Shown here: in pieces, positions 47,962 through 60,189 of the stretch
Numbering within the stretch: the first letter of the stretch is position 1
How the letters are laid out: each line of letters starts with the position of its first letter
From: Limanda limanda
Taxonomy: Eukaryota; Chordata; Actinopteri; Pleuronectiformes; Pleuronectidae
Length of the DNA stretch: 64,000 nucleotides
Direction: 5' to 3'
NCBI RefSeq assembly: GCF_963576545.1
Contig: NC_083638.1
Location: 4,244,659 to 4,308,658, forward strand
Made by a program: the position numbers and the translations under genes
Notes under the pieces: generated by a model
Database searches by the model: none
Told to the model about the DNA's origin: nothing
What the model saw: only the letters and a program-made list of their open reading frames with translations

Positions 47962-48336
47962 TTAAAGGTCCAGGGTGTAAGATTTAGGTGAAAGGGATCT
48001 AGTGGCAGAAATTGAATATAGAATAATCCTAGTGATGTTTCATCTAAATTGTAAGAACTGTAGTTTTCATACCCTAGAATGGTACCTATATATTTAAATA
48101 CTTTATATTTGAATACTTTAAATTTACATCCGGAGCAGGTCCTCTCTACGGAGGCTGCCATGTTTTTTACAGCAGCCCGGACTGGACAAACAAAAGATAT
48201 TTGAGTTTTTATGACAACTGCAGGTTTCCACAGGTTCTCTCTCATGTTTAGAAGGGGAGGGTGAGGTGAGGGATATTCAGCTGCGACATGCAACTTCACC
48301 ACTAGATGTCACTAAATTGTGCTGTGTAACTATTAA
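47962..48336 (-). mobile_element. TTAA-flanked MITE, full copy 2 (inverted)
   Basis: Same element in the opposite orientation, from TTAAAGGTCCA to a degenerate end at attaatc. With copy 1 it makes an inverted pair separated by about 600 bp. Confidence 0.72.
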
Positions 48337-48359
48337 TCAAAGACTGAATGAAAAGATGG

Positions 48360-48545
48360 AGGACATGACAGATCCCCAAAAGTGAAGCCATGGAGTCCTG
48401 ATCACCCCCTTGGTGTTGTATTTAACATGTACTTTGACTTTTCAGTTTGTTCTGTGTTGTTCTTTGCCCTGTACTGCAACCAGCCACAAGGGGGCATGCC
48501 AGATATATTGGCTTCACTTTTTGGGAGCCAGGCCAACAAATGACA
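48360..48545. mobile_element. Inverted-repeat fish MITE
   Basis: Arms ccaaaagtgaagccatgg and, on the other strand, the match to tatattggcttcactttttg. Same family as 12,240-12,440. Confidence 0.5.
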
Positions 48546-49324
48546 ACTGTATATCATAAATGGCATTTTACAAAAACAAACATACTTGTGATAATGACCC
48601 ACAGTCTGGAATCCCTGGATTAAACAAGCTCACTGAATTTAAAACAGTTCAAACCAGCTCCAGCTACAAGAGTAAAGTTCTGCTTATATCACCAGTATTA
48701 ATCTCTACTATCTGAACCACTGTTCTGCAGAGCGAGTACGATATTTGCCCTTTTACCTACAGGCCTACTGAGGATTTATGGAATGCAGCACTTTTACTTG
48801 TTATGAAATATTTTCTACTGCAGTATTTTTTTTTACACTGTGGTACCTGGACTTTGAGGCCACTTAAGTCAAGAATCTGAACACTTCCTCAACGACCGAC
48901 TTTGACAGCGTGATGTGTAACTGAGCGTTGACGACGAGGAATGCGTGCTACACCCTTTTTGATTTATGAGTTTGACTCAGCTGATGTAATAGCCCCTCTT
49001 CCTTTTCATTGATAAGCTATGAAGGTGATGAATCAGCTGCAGAAGACAAGAATAGAAAACAGAGCTGACAGTATAGATGCTGATGGTTCATGTTATTCAG
49101 AGTCTGTGATATATATATTTGAAGCGTGTACATGGTTGTGTGTTGTTGTTGTAAACACGTAAAAATCATGTTTCCCATATCCGTGAATTCCAGAGGTGTT
49201 TTTTTAAACATTGAACCGTCGACGAAACGGAGCTCTTCCCAAACGCCTCTCTATTCCCTCTCTGCTTCTGATTGAGTTACACAGGGGAACACATTTTGAA
49301 CAGGTGCCCAGTGAACCCCCCCCA

Positions 49325-49358
<34 letters not shown>

Positions 49359-50500
49359 CTCTTCTTCCTCAACTCTCTCCTCCTGTCATTGTAACGTGAC
49401 TCCCCCCCCCCCCCCCCCTTCCTAAGCCAGCTCACATAGTCCTGCGGAGTTTGGGCACACTGGCCCTGGACATGCCACACACACACACACCCTGGATTAA
49501 CTCTCCTGATATGAGGTGTGAATCCTCATCCACCGAGAGCGGCGTGCTAATCCCACGGCCACAACTTCCACTCGAACCTACGCTGGTGGAGTTGTTCAAA
49601 TGCCAGTCTCCAGCACTGGTGGAGGTGGTCACGTTGGCACAGTGATGAGATGCCACTTGGGGGGGGGGGGGTACCCTAACCCTAACCTCCTGTTTACCCC
49701 CTGTTTGCCCCCTGTTTACGCCCTGTTTGCCCCCTGTTTACCCGCATATACCCCTTGTGCTACTTATGTTCAGCTAGTCCCTGTACTCAACTATTCTCAT
49801 GCTTGTACTAACTGAGCAGAACTTCAACCATTATCCAGAAGGGTTAAAAAAATAATAATTTGTGAATAGAATAGTCCCACAAAGTACTTTACTGTTGCAC
49901 ATGAGTAAATGTGCATTGGGCCGAGACAGTTGATTAAATATATTAAGAAAAAGGGACTTTTGACAATATTAAATATTTTGTTAAAACAATTTGTGCATCT
50001 AAATATAAGTTTGATATTCAATGTAATAATTAAGATATTAGTAATAATTATTACAATTTGCATCAATTATATATTATTATTGTACTTTTGTTATTAAATA
50101 TTATATGAATTTGTACCATTAATTTGTCCTTTATTAATTAATTGATTAAAACTATTCGCCGTTTGGAGTTATAAGAAATAAGATCCAGCCTTAAATCATG
50201 CCTCATACACATATAAATATAATGTATATATATTATTATGTATTATGTATATACTTACAAATCATGCTCAGAAGGATCAGATTCTATATATGTGAACACA
50301 GTTTTCAGGGTTTCCATGTTTCTGTCATGTTTCCTCTCAGGATTGATCAGTGTGATTTCCAGTGTGATCACCAGCCACAGCGGAACATTTCAGTTTGAGC
50401 AGAGCAGGATGTTGCGTCTTTAAGAGTTAAGAAACTTGAAACCGTGTTTGCGCAACAATCAGTGCGGCTCCCAGCCGCCAAAGTGTCTAGACTGGCACAT
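48546..50500. other. Intergenic with simple repeats, no gene
   Basis: (CA)n at 49,328-49,356, poly-C at 49,402-49,419, poly-G at 49,658-49,671, and AT-rich sequence at 49,850-50,280. No exon is recognised. Confidence 0.6.
49674..49760. repeat. CCCTAA pair followed by tandem CCCCCTGTTTGC units
   Basis: Two telomere-like CCCTAA units (accctaaccctaacc), then about five 13-bp units of ccccctgtttac/gc. Too short to claim a telomere relic. Confidence 0.7.
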
Positions 50501-50550
50501 GATGGCGGGAATCAACCAATGGCTCCAGAGCTTTCCTCTGGGCCCCGAGA

Positions 50551-50602
50551 GGGGGGGGGGGGGCGAGGGAGAGAGAGGGAGAGAGAGAGAGGGAGAGAGC
50601 GA

Positions 50603-50679
<77 letters not shown>
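50551..50679. repeat. Poly-G then (GA)n microsatellite
   Basis: About 11 G followed by 118 bp of purine repeat, GA-dominated. A polypurine tract about 1.2 kb before the smad6 start codon. Confidence 0.95.
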
Positions 50680-50680
<1 letters not shown>

Positions 50681-51280
50681 CAAGTCAGATGGAGTAAGAT
50701 GAGGTGCTGAGTTATGAGGCCTTCAAAATAAAAGCCTTGTGTTCGAATTTGATTAAAACTGATATGAAGTTAAATAATAAAATATATTTCGTGGACAGAG
50801 AGGGAAATTTGAGCTTAATGAACTTTGGTTTCAAAAGTATAATAAAATAGAGGGGCCTGTTCTTTCTGTGTGTTTTTGTTTTTTTGTTTGGAGTCTCTGT
50901 TGGGTTATAGATCATGAAGAAAGTTTTAAGTGATACGTGAAAAGTTAAATATGATACATACTTGTCTTTAATACTTGTCTTTCAAGTATTTGTAAAGAAA
51001 GAACAATTTCCCACCCTAACAATTAAGAAACATACACAGTTCTTTCCAGGAAACTTCTCAGGAAGTTGTGGAGATACAGAAATAAATGTTTACCATAAGG
51101 CACATTCATATGCAAAATAACCCAATTAATCAATTAATCAATTCACATTCATCTCCTGCTTATTACTATATCTTGTATATTTTGTATGAAGTTAAATTCC
51201 CTTCAACAAGCAAATGTGTGTTTCCCTGGAGTTTAATTTTGAAAACCAGTCGACTCTGTGCTACTGTGTCTGACTTGACA

Positions 51281-51284
<4 letters not shown>

Positions 51285-51362
<78 letters not shown>
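51285..51362. repeat. (TG)n microsatellite upstream of smad6
   Basis: 78 bp of near-perfect TG, about 500 bp before the smad6 start codon, at the edge of the presumed 5' UTR/promoter. Confidence 0.95.
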
Positions 51363-51363
<1 letters not shown>

Positions 51364-51365
51364 TG

Positions 51366-51857
51366 CAGAGGACACAGTGCAGAGCGGAGTGACTCCAGCT
51401 CTGTCTCTAACACAACTCCTCAGCTCCCGGGACTTTTGGCACCGGAGCCCCGGACCAGCTCCGCTTCATCCCCGGGCTCTGCAGCCGGAGAGAGGCTTCC
51501 ACCAGCCGGGCACAGACCTCCAGGGTTTCACCGGTGTGAGGATTAACTTTCCCGGGGGGTGAAGGAGGGATTGTACTCGCGGCTCATAGGAAAGGGAAAC
51601 TCTGCAGAAGTTGTCGGTGCTGCTGAGTTTCTGATGCGCTTGGAACCGATTACGCGTCCCTGGAGCTCCGGCGATGGTCGGTGGGTCGTGCTGGCGGGGG
51701 TTGATGGCCCAGTAAGGGGGTCTGCGGTGGGATTGAACCGGTCCTGAGCCTTCTCCTTCCTTCATGACTGCATCTCACCTTCTCATGCTGCAGGGGAGCA
51801 TCTCTGGAGACCCGGACGGGAGCGACAGGACGCATCCGGAGCTGCCGAGGCGCTCGC
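51366..51857 (+). promoter_or_regulatory. smad6: smad6 proximal promoter / 5' UTR
   Basis: GC-rich, CpG-bearing sequence between the TG repeat and the ATG. No TATA box is seen. Transcription start cannot be placed. Confidence 0.45.
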
Positions 51858-52605
51858 ATGTTTAAGTCCAAACGCTCGGGTCTTGTACGGCGACTCTGGA
51901 GAAGCCGTCTGGTCACGGAGGGCGACGGGGGGCGGGATGGAGGCAGGAGAGCTGAGGGGGTCCGGAGCGGTGCGAGACCCCCGGGGGGGAAGCCGTTGTC
52001 CCTGGGACTCACCGGGACCGAGGCCGGGGACCTGACGGACCGGGGGGACGCGGAGGAGGAGCAGCAGCCGGACCACGGTGCCATGTGCGCCCGGGAGCGC
52101 AGGGGCTCCGGACCGGGACACAGGGGGTCTCCAGCGGGACACAGGGGGTCTCCAGCGGGACCGGAGGGGGACAGCAGGACGGTGACGTGCTGTGTGTTCG
52201 GGGAATGGGATCTCCGGCCCCGGAGCCCTTGCTGGGCCCCGAGGAGGAAGGACAGAGGGTCGCCTTGTCAGTGCGCACCGAGGCATGCCGGCCCGGAGGA
52301 TGAGCTGGCCGGCATCGCGCACGGTTTCCTGAAGAGACTCAAGGAGAGGTCCCTGGAGGCCCTGGCCAAGGCTGTGGACGCCAAGGGGGGGCTGCCCAGC
52401 GAGTGCGTGATGGTGCCGGGCACCGAGCTGCTGCTGGGGTCGCACCCGGTCGCCCCCCAGCTGCTCCTGGGGAAGCTGTACCGCTGGAGCGACCTGCAGG
52501 TCTCAGCCCAACTCAAACCACTGAGCCACTGCCAGAGCTTCGGAGCAGGAGACGGCTCCAAGGTCTGCTGCAACCCCTATCACTACAGCCGCTTGTGTGG
52601 GCCAG
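51858..52605 (+). CDS. smad6: smad6 exon 1 (N-terminus and MH1)
   Basis: 748 bp, phase 1 donor CCAG|GTAAGG. Residues 1-249. TVTCCVFGEWD at about 108-118 matches the SMAD6 TVTCCLFSE block. The MH1-like domain runs from about 150 to 249, with Cys/His zinc-site residues in CCNPYHYSRLC. The variable linker has a tandem GHRGSPA pair at 87-100. Read-through past the donor gives a stop at 52,760 and is not real coding. Confidence 0.93.
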
Positions 52606-52782
52606 GTAAGGAACTAGGGTCCAACCCGGGGGTCCTGACTCTCCTGAGACATGTTCCCCTCAGAAAAGACTTGAAAACTTTGAGTAAATATGATATCCAG
52701 TTGTCAAATTACACCAAATTACGCATCACTCATGTTAAACCATCTCATATTGTCTCATGACACCAGGTGAACGACCCTGCAC

Positions 52783-52854
<72 letters not shown>

Positions 52855-53006
52855 CATGTTCTGAAGTTGAAGTGCGTCATGATCTGAGTTTACATACATG
52901 AAGATTTATGACCCATACGTTAACAAAGGATTGGTAATTCCCAATATATCAGCTGGTTGTTTGTTTCCCTGCAGCTACACAATCCTGTTGTTGTTATTGC
53001 AGTTAC

Positions 53007-53051
<45 letters not shown>

Positions 53052-56000
53052 CCATCAGGTTCACTGATGATGAGGTCGTGTATTTATTGAACTCATGACA
53101 CCGAAACTCCTGAGGACACACGACGTCACTGATGCTGCACTCTGTAATCATCTTTTCATATTTATTTTTTTTACAGTCAGTCAAACAATACTTTGATTTC
53201 CTCTGCACATTCCAAACTCATTACACACACGCACATTTAAATCTGCGTAAAAAAAACTTTTGCAGCTTCCCACATCATCCGATTGAAGGTCGCTCTCAAG
53301 TTGCACTTAGGCTCTTTTTTCTCTCTGACAAGGAGGTCCTCCTCTTGTTATTTAGGTGAAGGAGTGCCGATAATATACAGTTTGCTTAGTGCTGGCGCCA
53401 GACTGACTCGCTGGGTATCTGACTGACTGAGGACTCCGGCAATTACTGGCTCTGCTCTTAAAGGGGCCGCAGCCACAAACCCATGTCCACCGAGGCCTGG
53501 AGGCACTGGGAGCTGAGAACTGATCCTGGAGCAGCAGCAGCAGCACTGAGCCTGCGAAGGGAAATGTCCCAAATGTGGAAGAAGCACGTTGACAGTGTGC
53601 AGTTGTGTTTGTTAAAAGAAGGAGCACAGTGAATGAGGAAGGGACTGAACTTGCAGACGCAGGTTAGAGGAGATATGATGGTGATTTATACCCATGAGAT
53701 AAACAGGATAAGTTTGTTGTTCGTAAGGAAAGATGGGCTGCACCTAGGGCTGCAAAGGGGCGGAAAGTTTCCGGTAAATTTCCGGAAACTTTGGCATTGC
53801 ATTAGTGTTTTTTTAACATACTTTTTTCTCATCTTATTCTACAGAACAATGCCACGTGCACTCTCTCATGTGTGGAGACATTTCACCCCATCCAATGTAG
53901 AAGGAAAGGCTGTGTACATTTGCAAATACTGAGCAAAGACCTATGTTAAGAATGACACAACGATGCAGAAGCATATAGTCAAGTGCACAAAGTTTCCTCA
54001 GGGCTCAAATCAGCCTATGACACAACAAAAGGTTAATATTTATGTCTGTATTTGACAAGGTTAATACAGTTAGTATAAATTATCCACAACATTTCCAGTT
54101 TATTCCCGTTAATTCCCGTTAATTCCCGTTAATTCCCGTTAATTCCCATGGAAAGTTTCCAACTTTGAATATTCCCGGAATTTTGCAACCCTAGCTGCAC
54201 CCACTCAAAAAACACAGACAGCAGGACCTACGTGTCAAATATAAAGCTCTACATCGAGCACAACATTGAGGCCTTGTCCACTCTACTGTGGATTTTAATT
54301 TTTTTACGGATATTTTACCCGGCGTTCTTAAAAAACATTCACTCTACACAACAATGACGCAAAAACAACTACAAAAGCAGATTGTCCAGCAATGGTCTGT
54401 CAATGGTAGATGACTTATTTAAGAAAGTGTTAACCCAGGTGACGCAGAAGTTTGTTCCTGATTTTATTTTGAGAAAGAAGATTTAATTATTTGTTGGGTT
54501 GAATTCTTGTCTGTTGTCACCACTGCAGTACTTATATTTGCGTCTTATTGCTCAGAACTTTTATTTTTCAACACAAGTTATAGGACGGCACTCGGAAGAG
54601 AGCATTACTCCACCGAGGCCAAACCGCCCCCAACATGATTGTCTAGTTCTTATAGTAGAAAGATGAAGTGGTCCGATAAACCGATAAAGCATAGATAAAG
54701 AAAGTGATCCATATCTGTACTAACTTCTTGTTCTTCCCTGACCTTAGCGCCCTGTCTCTACCAAGTTTAGTGATAATTGGTTTTATACTTTTTGCGTGAT
54801 CCTGCTAACAAATACACAAACAAATAACTCAACAAACATACGGGTGAAAACATAGATTTATATATAAAGACTAGATGTCTCGTTCGACGGAGCCGGACGT
54901 CACCACATGGCGGCCATCTTGCCAGAGGTTGCTCGCTCAACTATAACATTGTGTTGGTAAATAACCATAACTTGCTCAATTTTCCACCGATTTTGAAATG
55001 GTCTGGTTTGTTATAAACATCAGAGATGTAGTTATGACACTGCATAAATTATAAAAATTTTTAGAAAATAACATAATTATTCATAAGTATGATGTGGTAT
55101 ATCTACATCTCTGACGTTTATAACAAACCAAACCGAAAATTGAGCAAGTTATGGTTATTTACCACTACCAACACAATGTTATGGGTTAGCGAGCAACCTC
55201 TGGCAAGATGGCCGCCATGTGGTGACGTCCGGCTCCGTCGAACGAGACATCTAGTCTTTATATATGTCTATGAGTGAAAACATAACCTCCATTGTGGAGG
55301 TGTGAACTGACTCTGCAGTGACTTTGTATGAACTTTTCACATCTGCTGCTTTCTGTCGGTTTCTGAAGCTTCCACACAGAAACTAAAACCAAGTGGACAT
55401 GATCGGTCAAGTTGTTTTTTGCGGATAATTCCACACAGCCTTTATTTTAACCTTCATTCCTGTTGTATTTCCAGAATCACCTCCTCCTCCCTACTCCCTG
55501 TCCCGCTCAGACGAACAACACAAGCCACTGGGTGAGTTTGGAAAAAAGAAGAAGAAGAAAAAAAAAATAAAAAGGCCACCGCATTATAAACCAGGGTGGC
55601 GTCAACATTGTATTTTTAGACTGGAAACACAGATTAACAGTGAAAAGCTGCTTGTGCTGAAAGTGACACAGAGTGAGTCGTCCTTCCTTCAGAGCACGAC
55701 ATGGAGTTAATAACAGGGAGGCTCTGTTCAGCATGTGGAGACACTGTTATTCTCATTATTGATCAATCTGACAAAAATGTAATAATGGCTCATATCTTAA
55801 AATGTCATAAGATTCTGTAGATGCCTTCAATTAGCATTTTTTTCTAGTTCCCACAACTGTTTCTAATCATATAAATCTTAGAAATAAGTCAATAAATGTA
55901 AAAACTACAGAAGGTGTGTGATTTTCTGCTGGATAAACACGCAAATTACCCGTTGAGTCATAATCTGGATCTTTTTTTCTACCTTCCCCAGACTCCACTC

Positions 56001-56069
56001 TGTCTTACACTGAAACTGTCGCCCCCCCCACCTCCAGTCCGCCTCACATCATGCCAAGAGACTACACAG
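51858..56069 (+). CDS. smad6: SMAD family member 6 (inhibitory SMAD), first three coding exons
   Basis: SMAD6 antagonises BMP/TGF-beta signalling by binding type I receptors and SMAD1/4 and recruiting Smurf ligases. The start MFKSKRSGLVRRLWRSR, the MH1-like part with FLKRLKERSLEALAKAV and KVCCNPYHYSRLCGP, the PPPPYS motif (the WW-domain target) in exon 2, and DSTLSYTET in exon 3 all point to SMAD6 rather than SMAD7. About 294 residues are in the window. The MH2 exon was not found up to 64,000, so the gene continues past the window. Teleosts can have two smad6 paralogues and I cannot say which this is. Confidence 0.92.
52123..52164 (+). repeat. smad6: In-frame 21-bp tandem repeat in smad6 exon 1
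   Basis: gggacacagggggtctccagc occurs twice in direct succession, coding GHRGSPA twice in the linker. A third, diverged piece (gggaccggagg) follows. Confidence 0.85.
52779..53049. repeat. Two (CA)n microsatellites in smad6 intron 1
   Basis: CA runs at 52,779-52,854 and 53,007-53,049. Confidence 0.95.
53737..54201 (+). mobile_element. hAT relic with BED-finger fragment and perfect 8-bp TSD
   Basis: The element is 53,745-54,193, with TAGGGCTGCAAA at the left and the inverted TAGGGTTGCAAA at the right. It is flanked by identical GCTGCACC at 53,737-53,744 and 54,194-54,201, the 8-bp duplication typical of hAT. Inside, a frame reads MPRALSHVWRHFTPSN and VYICKY-stop-AKTYV and then MQKHIVKC: a BED zinc finger with one cysteine codon turned into TGA. 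No transposase catalytic region remains. Five gttaattccc units sit near the right end. Confidence 0.88.
54851..55272. mobile_element. Foldback (hairpin) element in smad6 intron 1
   Basis: Arms of about 180-200 bp each are near inverse copies, e.g. ctagatgtctcgttcgacgg at the left and its reverse complement at the right, and cacatggcggccatcttgcc likewise. The short middle is AT-rich (about 55,060-55,090). A similar 8-bp sequence (g/agtgaaaa) flanks both sides. Confidence 0.85.
55475..55531 (+). CDS. smad6: smad6 exon 2 (PY motif)
   Basis: 57 bp, phase 1-1, acceptor gtatttccag, donor gtgagt. Encodes ESPPPPYSLSRSDEQHKPLG including the PPPPYS Smurf-binding motif. Confidence 0.92.
55992..56069 (+). 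CDS. smad6: smad6 exon 3 (linker)
   Basis: 78 bp, phase 1-1, acceptor ccttccccag, donor gtgagt. Encodes DSTLSYTETVAPPTSSPPHI and MPRDYT. The start equals the SMAD6 linker; the rest is variable. Confidence 0.9.
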
Positions 56070-56164
56070 GTGAGTCACATGCACTCCGTGACCAGGAGCA
56101 TGTATGACGCTGCACCTGGATGTGTGTGTGTTCCTGAAGGAGGAACCGCTTTTCCAGAGTTGTA

Positions 56165-56169
<5 letters not shown>

Positions 56170-56206
<37 letters not shown>

Positions 56207-56720
56207 TGAACACACAGCGTGCATCCTCTTTGAATGTTTATAGAAAAGAGTGAATTGCATTAGCTGGTGTGATTATGCTTTGCTTTCCTTCTTATTTTCC
56301 AAGGCTGTTAAGACAACTGAAAACTCTTCTGCATAACGCGTGGATTGTGAGGGAGGCATGGGGGGGGGGGGGGGGGGCTCGGTGGGGGGGTCTGGGGTCT
56401 CTCACTGTCGAGATGGCACGGCCGTGGAGCCTTTCTCGCCCCTCTAGGTTTTCTCTCCACTGCAAAAAAAAAAACATTTTTTCTCTGCGATGAAGCTGCA
56501 ATAAGATCCCTGTGCATACTCCCAATCCCCCTCCGCCTCTCCAGCCACCCATCCCCCTCTTTCCCTCTTTCTTCCCTCAAATCCCTCCATTCCTCTCGGC
56601 AATTGAGCAGTGGAAAGAGACTGGCATTTTTGGGGGCGGGGGAGCCGAGCGACTCTGATGAGGCGGAGGTGTAGAGTTTTGTGTGCGTGTGTATATCTGG
56701 GTGGGGGTGTGTTGGGGGGG
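56170..56720. repeat. (TG)n and poly-G runs in smad6 intron 3
   Basis: TG at 56,170-56,203, poly-G at 56,360-56,378 and again around 56,713-56,727. No exon between. Confidence 0.9.
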
Positions 56721-57949
56721 GGGGGGCTGAGTTGGGACAGGAAACAGCCCCCTCTAGATGATGAAACTGGAGCTTTATTTGTTTACGTGCCTGGGTCGGG
56801 TGGAGAGGTGCTTGTAGCGTCAGAAGAAACCCACAAACCCACCGGACCCGGCCTCCCCAGGCTCACTTGTGGATTGTGTTGAAAGGCGAACGGGCACCGA
56901 TTGAGTGTGTGTTGTGTTGCCGCTGCTCGGGAGAAGCCGACGTGTTGATGTGTGGAGTTGTCATGTACCAGTGTGTTTAGAGTGAGGCTGTAAGCAGCAT
57001 TTTAGAAATACTTAAGTCACAAAGTCACTTTCAGAGGATTTCCCGTGTTTTCCTTATTCACTGAACTTATAATTCCTGGGCTTTTTAATTCACATTCATT
57101 AACAACAATATCAACTGTTTCAGAGTCTTTTCCACACTGTCAGCGCTGAAACCTGCAGTTCTCTTATACTTTTTTCGATTAGAAGTGTTCACATGAAGTA
57201 TATTGAGTCTTAAAATACCTTTAAAAATCCTTAAAATAACCCAAAACAAATACAGTCTCCTTCAAGTAGCAGAGAACAGCCTTGTGAGCAGCTCAGTGAG
57301 TGTAGTCTCCTGTCAACCTGTAGATAGCCGCCATTGTTGTTGTTTCTGGCAGATGCTCAATACATTAAGTGCACATGAGCAAAGTAATCTGTGACTTCAT
57401 AGTTGTGACACACATCTGCACAGAAAGGGACGTTTCTTTAGAAAATGTGCACAAGGCGTTTGTAAAAAATCTACATTTTATTGAATTCGTACTTTGTTTG
57501 CATGTGGACGAGAGACACAAAGCCAGAGAATCAGGATCCGTGTGGACTGAGAATAAAACAGGAAACTGGAGTTTTAGCTGCGGCTGATCGTGTGAAGAGG
57601 CCGTGCGTGTGAACCAGAGGCGTGAGGTGAATAATCAGCATCTACTTTTTAGGAAAAATAAGGAATTCTATCATTGCGTACAGACTTTACAGACTTTTTT
57701 TAGTCTAAACAAGTCTGCCTATGCAAGTACTATGAAGGTGTTTGGAAGCTTTGTTTAAAAATCATGAAGTCCGTTCAGTCAAGGTCACCAGTCGCTCGGC
57801 AGTGTTGTGATTTCGAGTCTTTCCGAGCTCAGAGCAGTGAGACGGAGGACACGTCCTATTGTTTACCCCGGTGAAATGAGTGGAAATAGATCAGCCTTCT
57901 TACAAGATGTTGCGTGTGGAGCGCTGGGTGAGTCTGGGTGTGTGCGTGT

Positions 57950-57958
57950 CTGTGTGCG

Positions 57959-57996
<38 letters not shown>
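57950..57996. repeat. (TG)n microsatellite
   Basis: About 47 bp of GT with small interruptions. Confidence 0.92.
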
Positions 57997-57997
<1 letters not shown>

Positions 57998-58630
57998 TCT
58001 CTGATCCCCTGCCCCCCACGCCGGAACACTGGAGCCGAGAGCTGGAGCCGAGAGAGAGCGTGAGTGGGAGCGAGACTTGGCTAAACGGAGGCAGCCAAGA
58101 AATCTGCATGCAGCTTTTGTTGTTTAACTCTGACAGGTTATGAAACTCACGGCACCGGGAGAATGAGGGGAAATAAGCTGAGCACGAAGCTTATTTCAAC
58201 ATGTATCAAAGAATCGACTGCGGCTTTAAACCCCCTTTGTGCTGGTTAGATCTTTCAAGAGTGTAAATGAGTCTTTTTGTGTGCAGATGATCCTCTGGCA
58301 CATCATCCAAAGCCTGTGATGTTTTCTTTTTGAACAAATACAAGCATTGAACATGTGCTGCGGCGCTTTAACATCTTCTTTTTTGTTGTATTATTCATTT
58401 AAAGCTCTGTACCCTTAGCTTAAAGGAGAAAAAAAAAAGTCTGCACGAGGGTGTGGTCCATACATACCTCTGCCCCGGCTCCTTTATCATTCAATCAGTT
58501 AGCGTTCCCTTTAAACTGCAGCAGAAAGCTCTGAAGAGGGGAAACGTCGGCTGGAAGGAAAGTAGACTTATATCTACTCGGACCTTCCCTGTGTGACTCC
58601 AGCAAAACACGTCATTCACTTGCATGTTGT

Positions 58631-58654
58631 TAGTGTGTGTGTGTGTGTGTGTGT

Positions 58655-58731
<77 letters not shown>

Positions 58732-58883
58732 TAACAAGGAGAGAGACAGGGAGGAATTTCTATCTGACTTAGTGATAAGATCGTCTCAGAGTACTGGCAT
58801 AGGGGTGCTATCAGGACAAACACGCGCACACACACACACTCACACACACACACACATCCACACACACACACACACACACACAC
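58631..58883. repeat. (TG)n then (CA)n microsatellite pair
   Basis: TG at 58,631-58,733 and CA at 58,825-58,883 about 90 bp apart, so the strand could fold back through the complementary runs. Confidence 0.95.
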
Positions 58884-59134
58884 ACGCTCTTGTCTTACTG
58901 CCTTTGTGGAGACCAGTCATTGACATACCTAATCCTAACCATCACAACACTGACCCTTTCCCTAAACTTGATTTTAACCAGTAAACAAATTCCTCCTAAT
59001 CCTCAAACTGCCGATCGAATGTGTGGGGTCCAGCGTCTCGGTCCCTGCAGAGCTGGCACAACCTCAACACAGTGGGGCGACGGTTTTTTGGACCCCACAA
59101 ATATTGTGGAGCAAGGCCACACACACACACACTC
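58884..59134. mobile_element. CA-associated fish repeat (gtggggtcc / ggaccccac type)
   Basis: Flanked by CA runs on both sides. It contains ctttgtggagaccagtcatt, then tggaccccacaaatattgtg, an arrangement common in fish repeats inserted into CA tracts. Confidence 0.5.
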
Positions 59135-60189
59135 GCATGCAAACACGTAAGCTGCTTTTCAGACACGCAATGGACTCTGCAGTTGATTTCAGTTACTTTC
59201 TGCGAACTTTCTTTGCCTGGCCTCCGTAGAAATTCAGGAGAATCTGATGTGAGAACCCAGCACTTGATCCCCCAACGGATTCATGTGCGAAAAGGCAAAC
59301 TTGCGGGTAAACTCGGTGACCAATTCTCCGGATTTTACCCTCAGGTCATGTTTGAAGAAGGCTATACTCACCAATCACATGATTGGCTGTAAGGGAGGAA
59401 GTATTCTCCTCTAGCTTCATAATTGAGGTATAAGTAGAAGTTACATGTTTGCTGTTTACCGTATTTGACTTTGCTTGTGTTGCCTTCTTTCTAAATACAC
59501 ATTTTTTGGAGCATCTCCATTATTTCCTACCACTGCCCTTCCTTCTGCATATTATTCTCTTCTGGTTACAGCACAGGAATAACCTCTAATCATTACCAGC
59601 GTTCGCCAGTGTTCCTGTGGCGCAGTTGGCCAGTTGGTATTGGACATGATATTTGGCTCGGTCATTTTATTTAACGGGTCACATACTTTCCAGCTAATTT
59701 AGCGAAATTACTAGGATATATTTCTAAGTAAAGCCTTTTACTAATTAAATGAAAAGGGAAAAGGAGGAAAATGCTGGACGTTAAAGTTGTTAAGTGCCCG
59801 CCCATATTAGTCAAGGAAAAACAGGACATTACGTAGGAAAGATTTAATAAAATAGTGTTAATATCCAAAATTCTTCAGTTTGAATTACACAGAAAATGTG
59901 CCAGACTCTTTCCTTACAGGTCAGATATATGTGTTCATGTTATGTTAATGAAACATACTTGTTTTTTCTTACAAAACATATAAGGAGCACGGTCATAATT
60001 ACTAAAATAAAAGCACTTTCTCAATTTCCATTACATCAGTAACAGTCACAGCCAAACACCAGTGTTCTTTCATGAATTTATTATCCTTACATTGCAATAA
60101 CATCCATGAACTTAATGAATTTTGAGAAAGTCCACAGCTCCTCACGATCAATACTGTAGTTCCTGTAAAGACTGAAAATAACATCAGCC

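Noticed and set aside
49674..49687. Interstitial telomere
   Set aside because: Only two CCCTAA units next to a different tandem repeat.
51858..52605. SMAD7 instead of SMAD6
   Set aside because: GLVRRLWRSR, TVTCC, PYHYSRLCGP and the exon 3 start DSTLSYTET match SMAD6; SMAD7 differs at these places.
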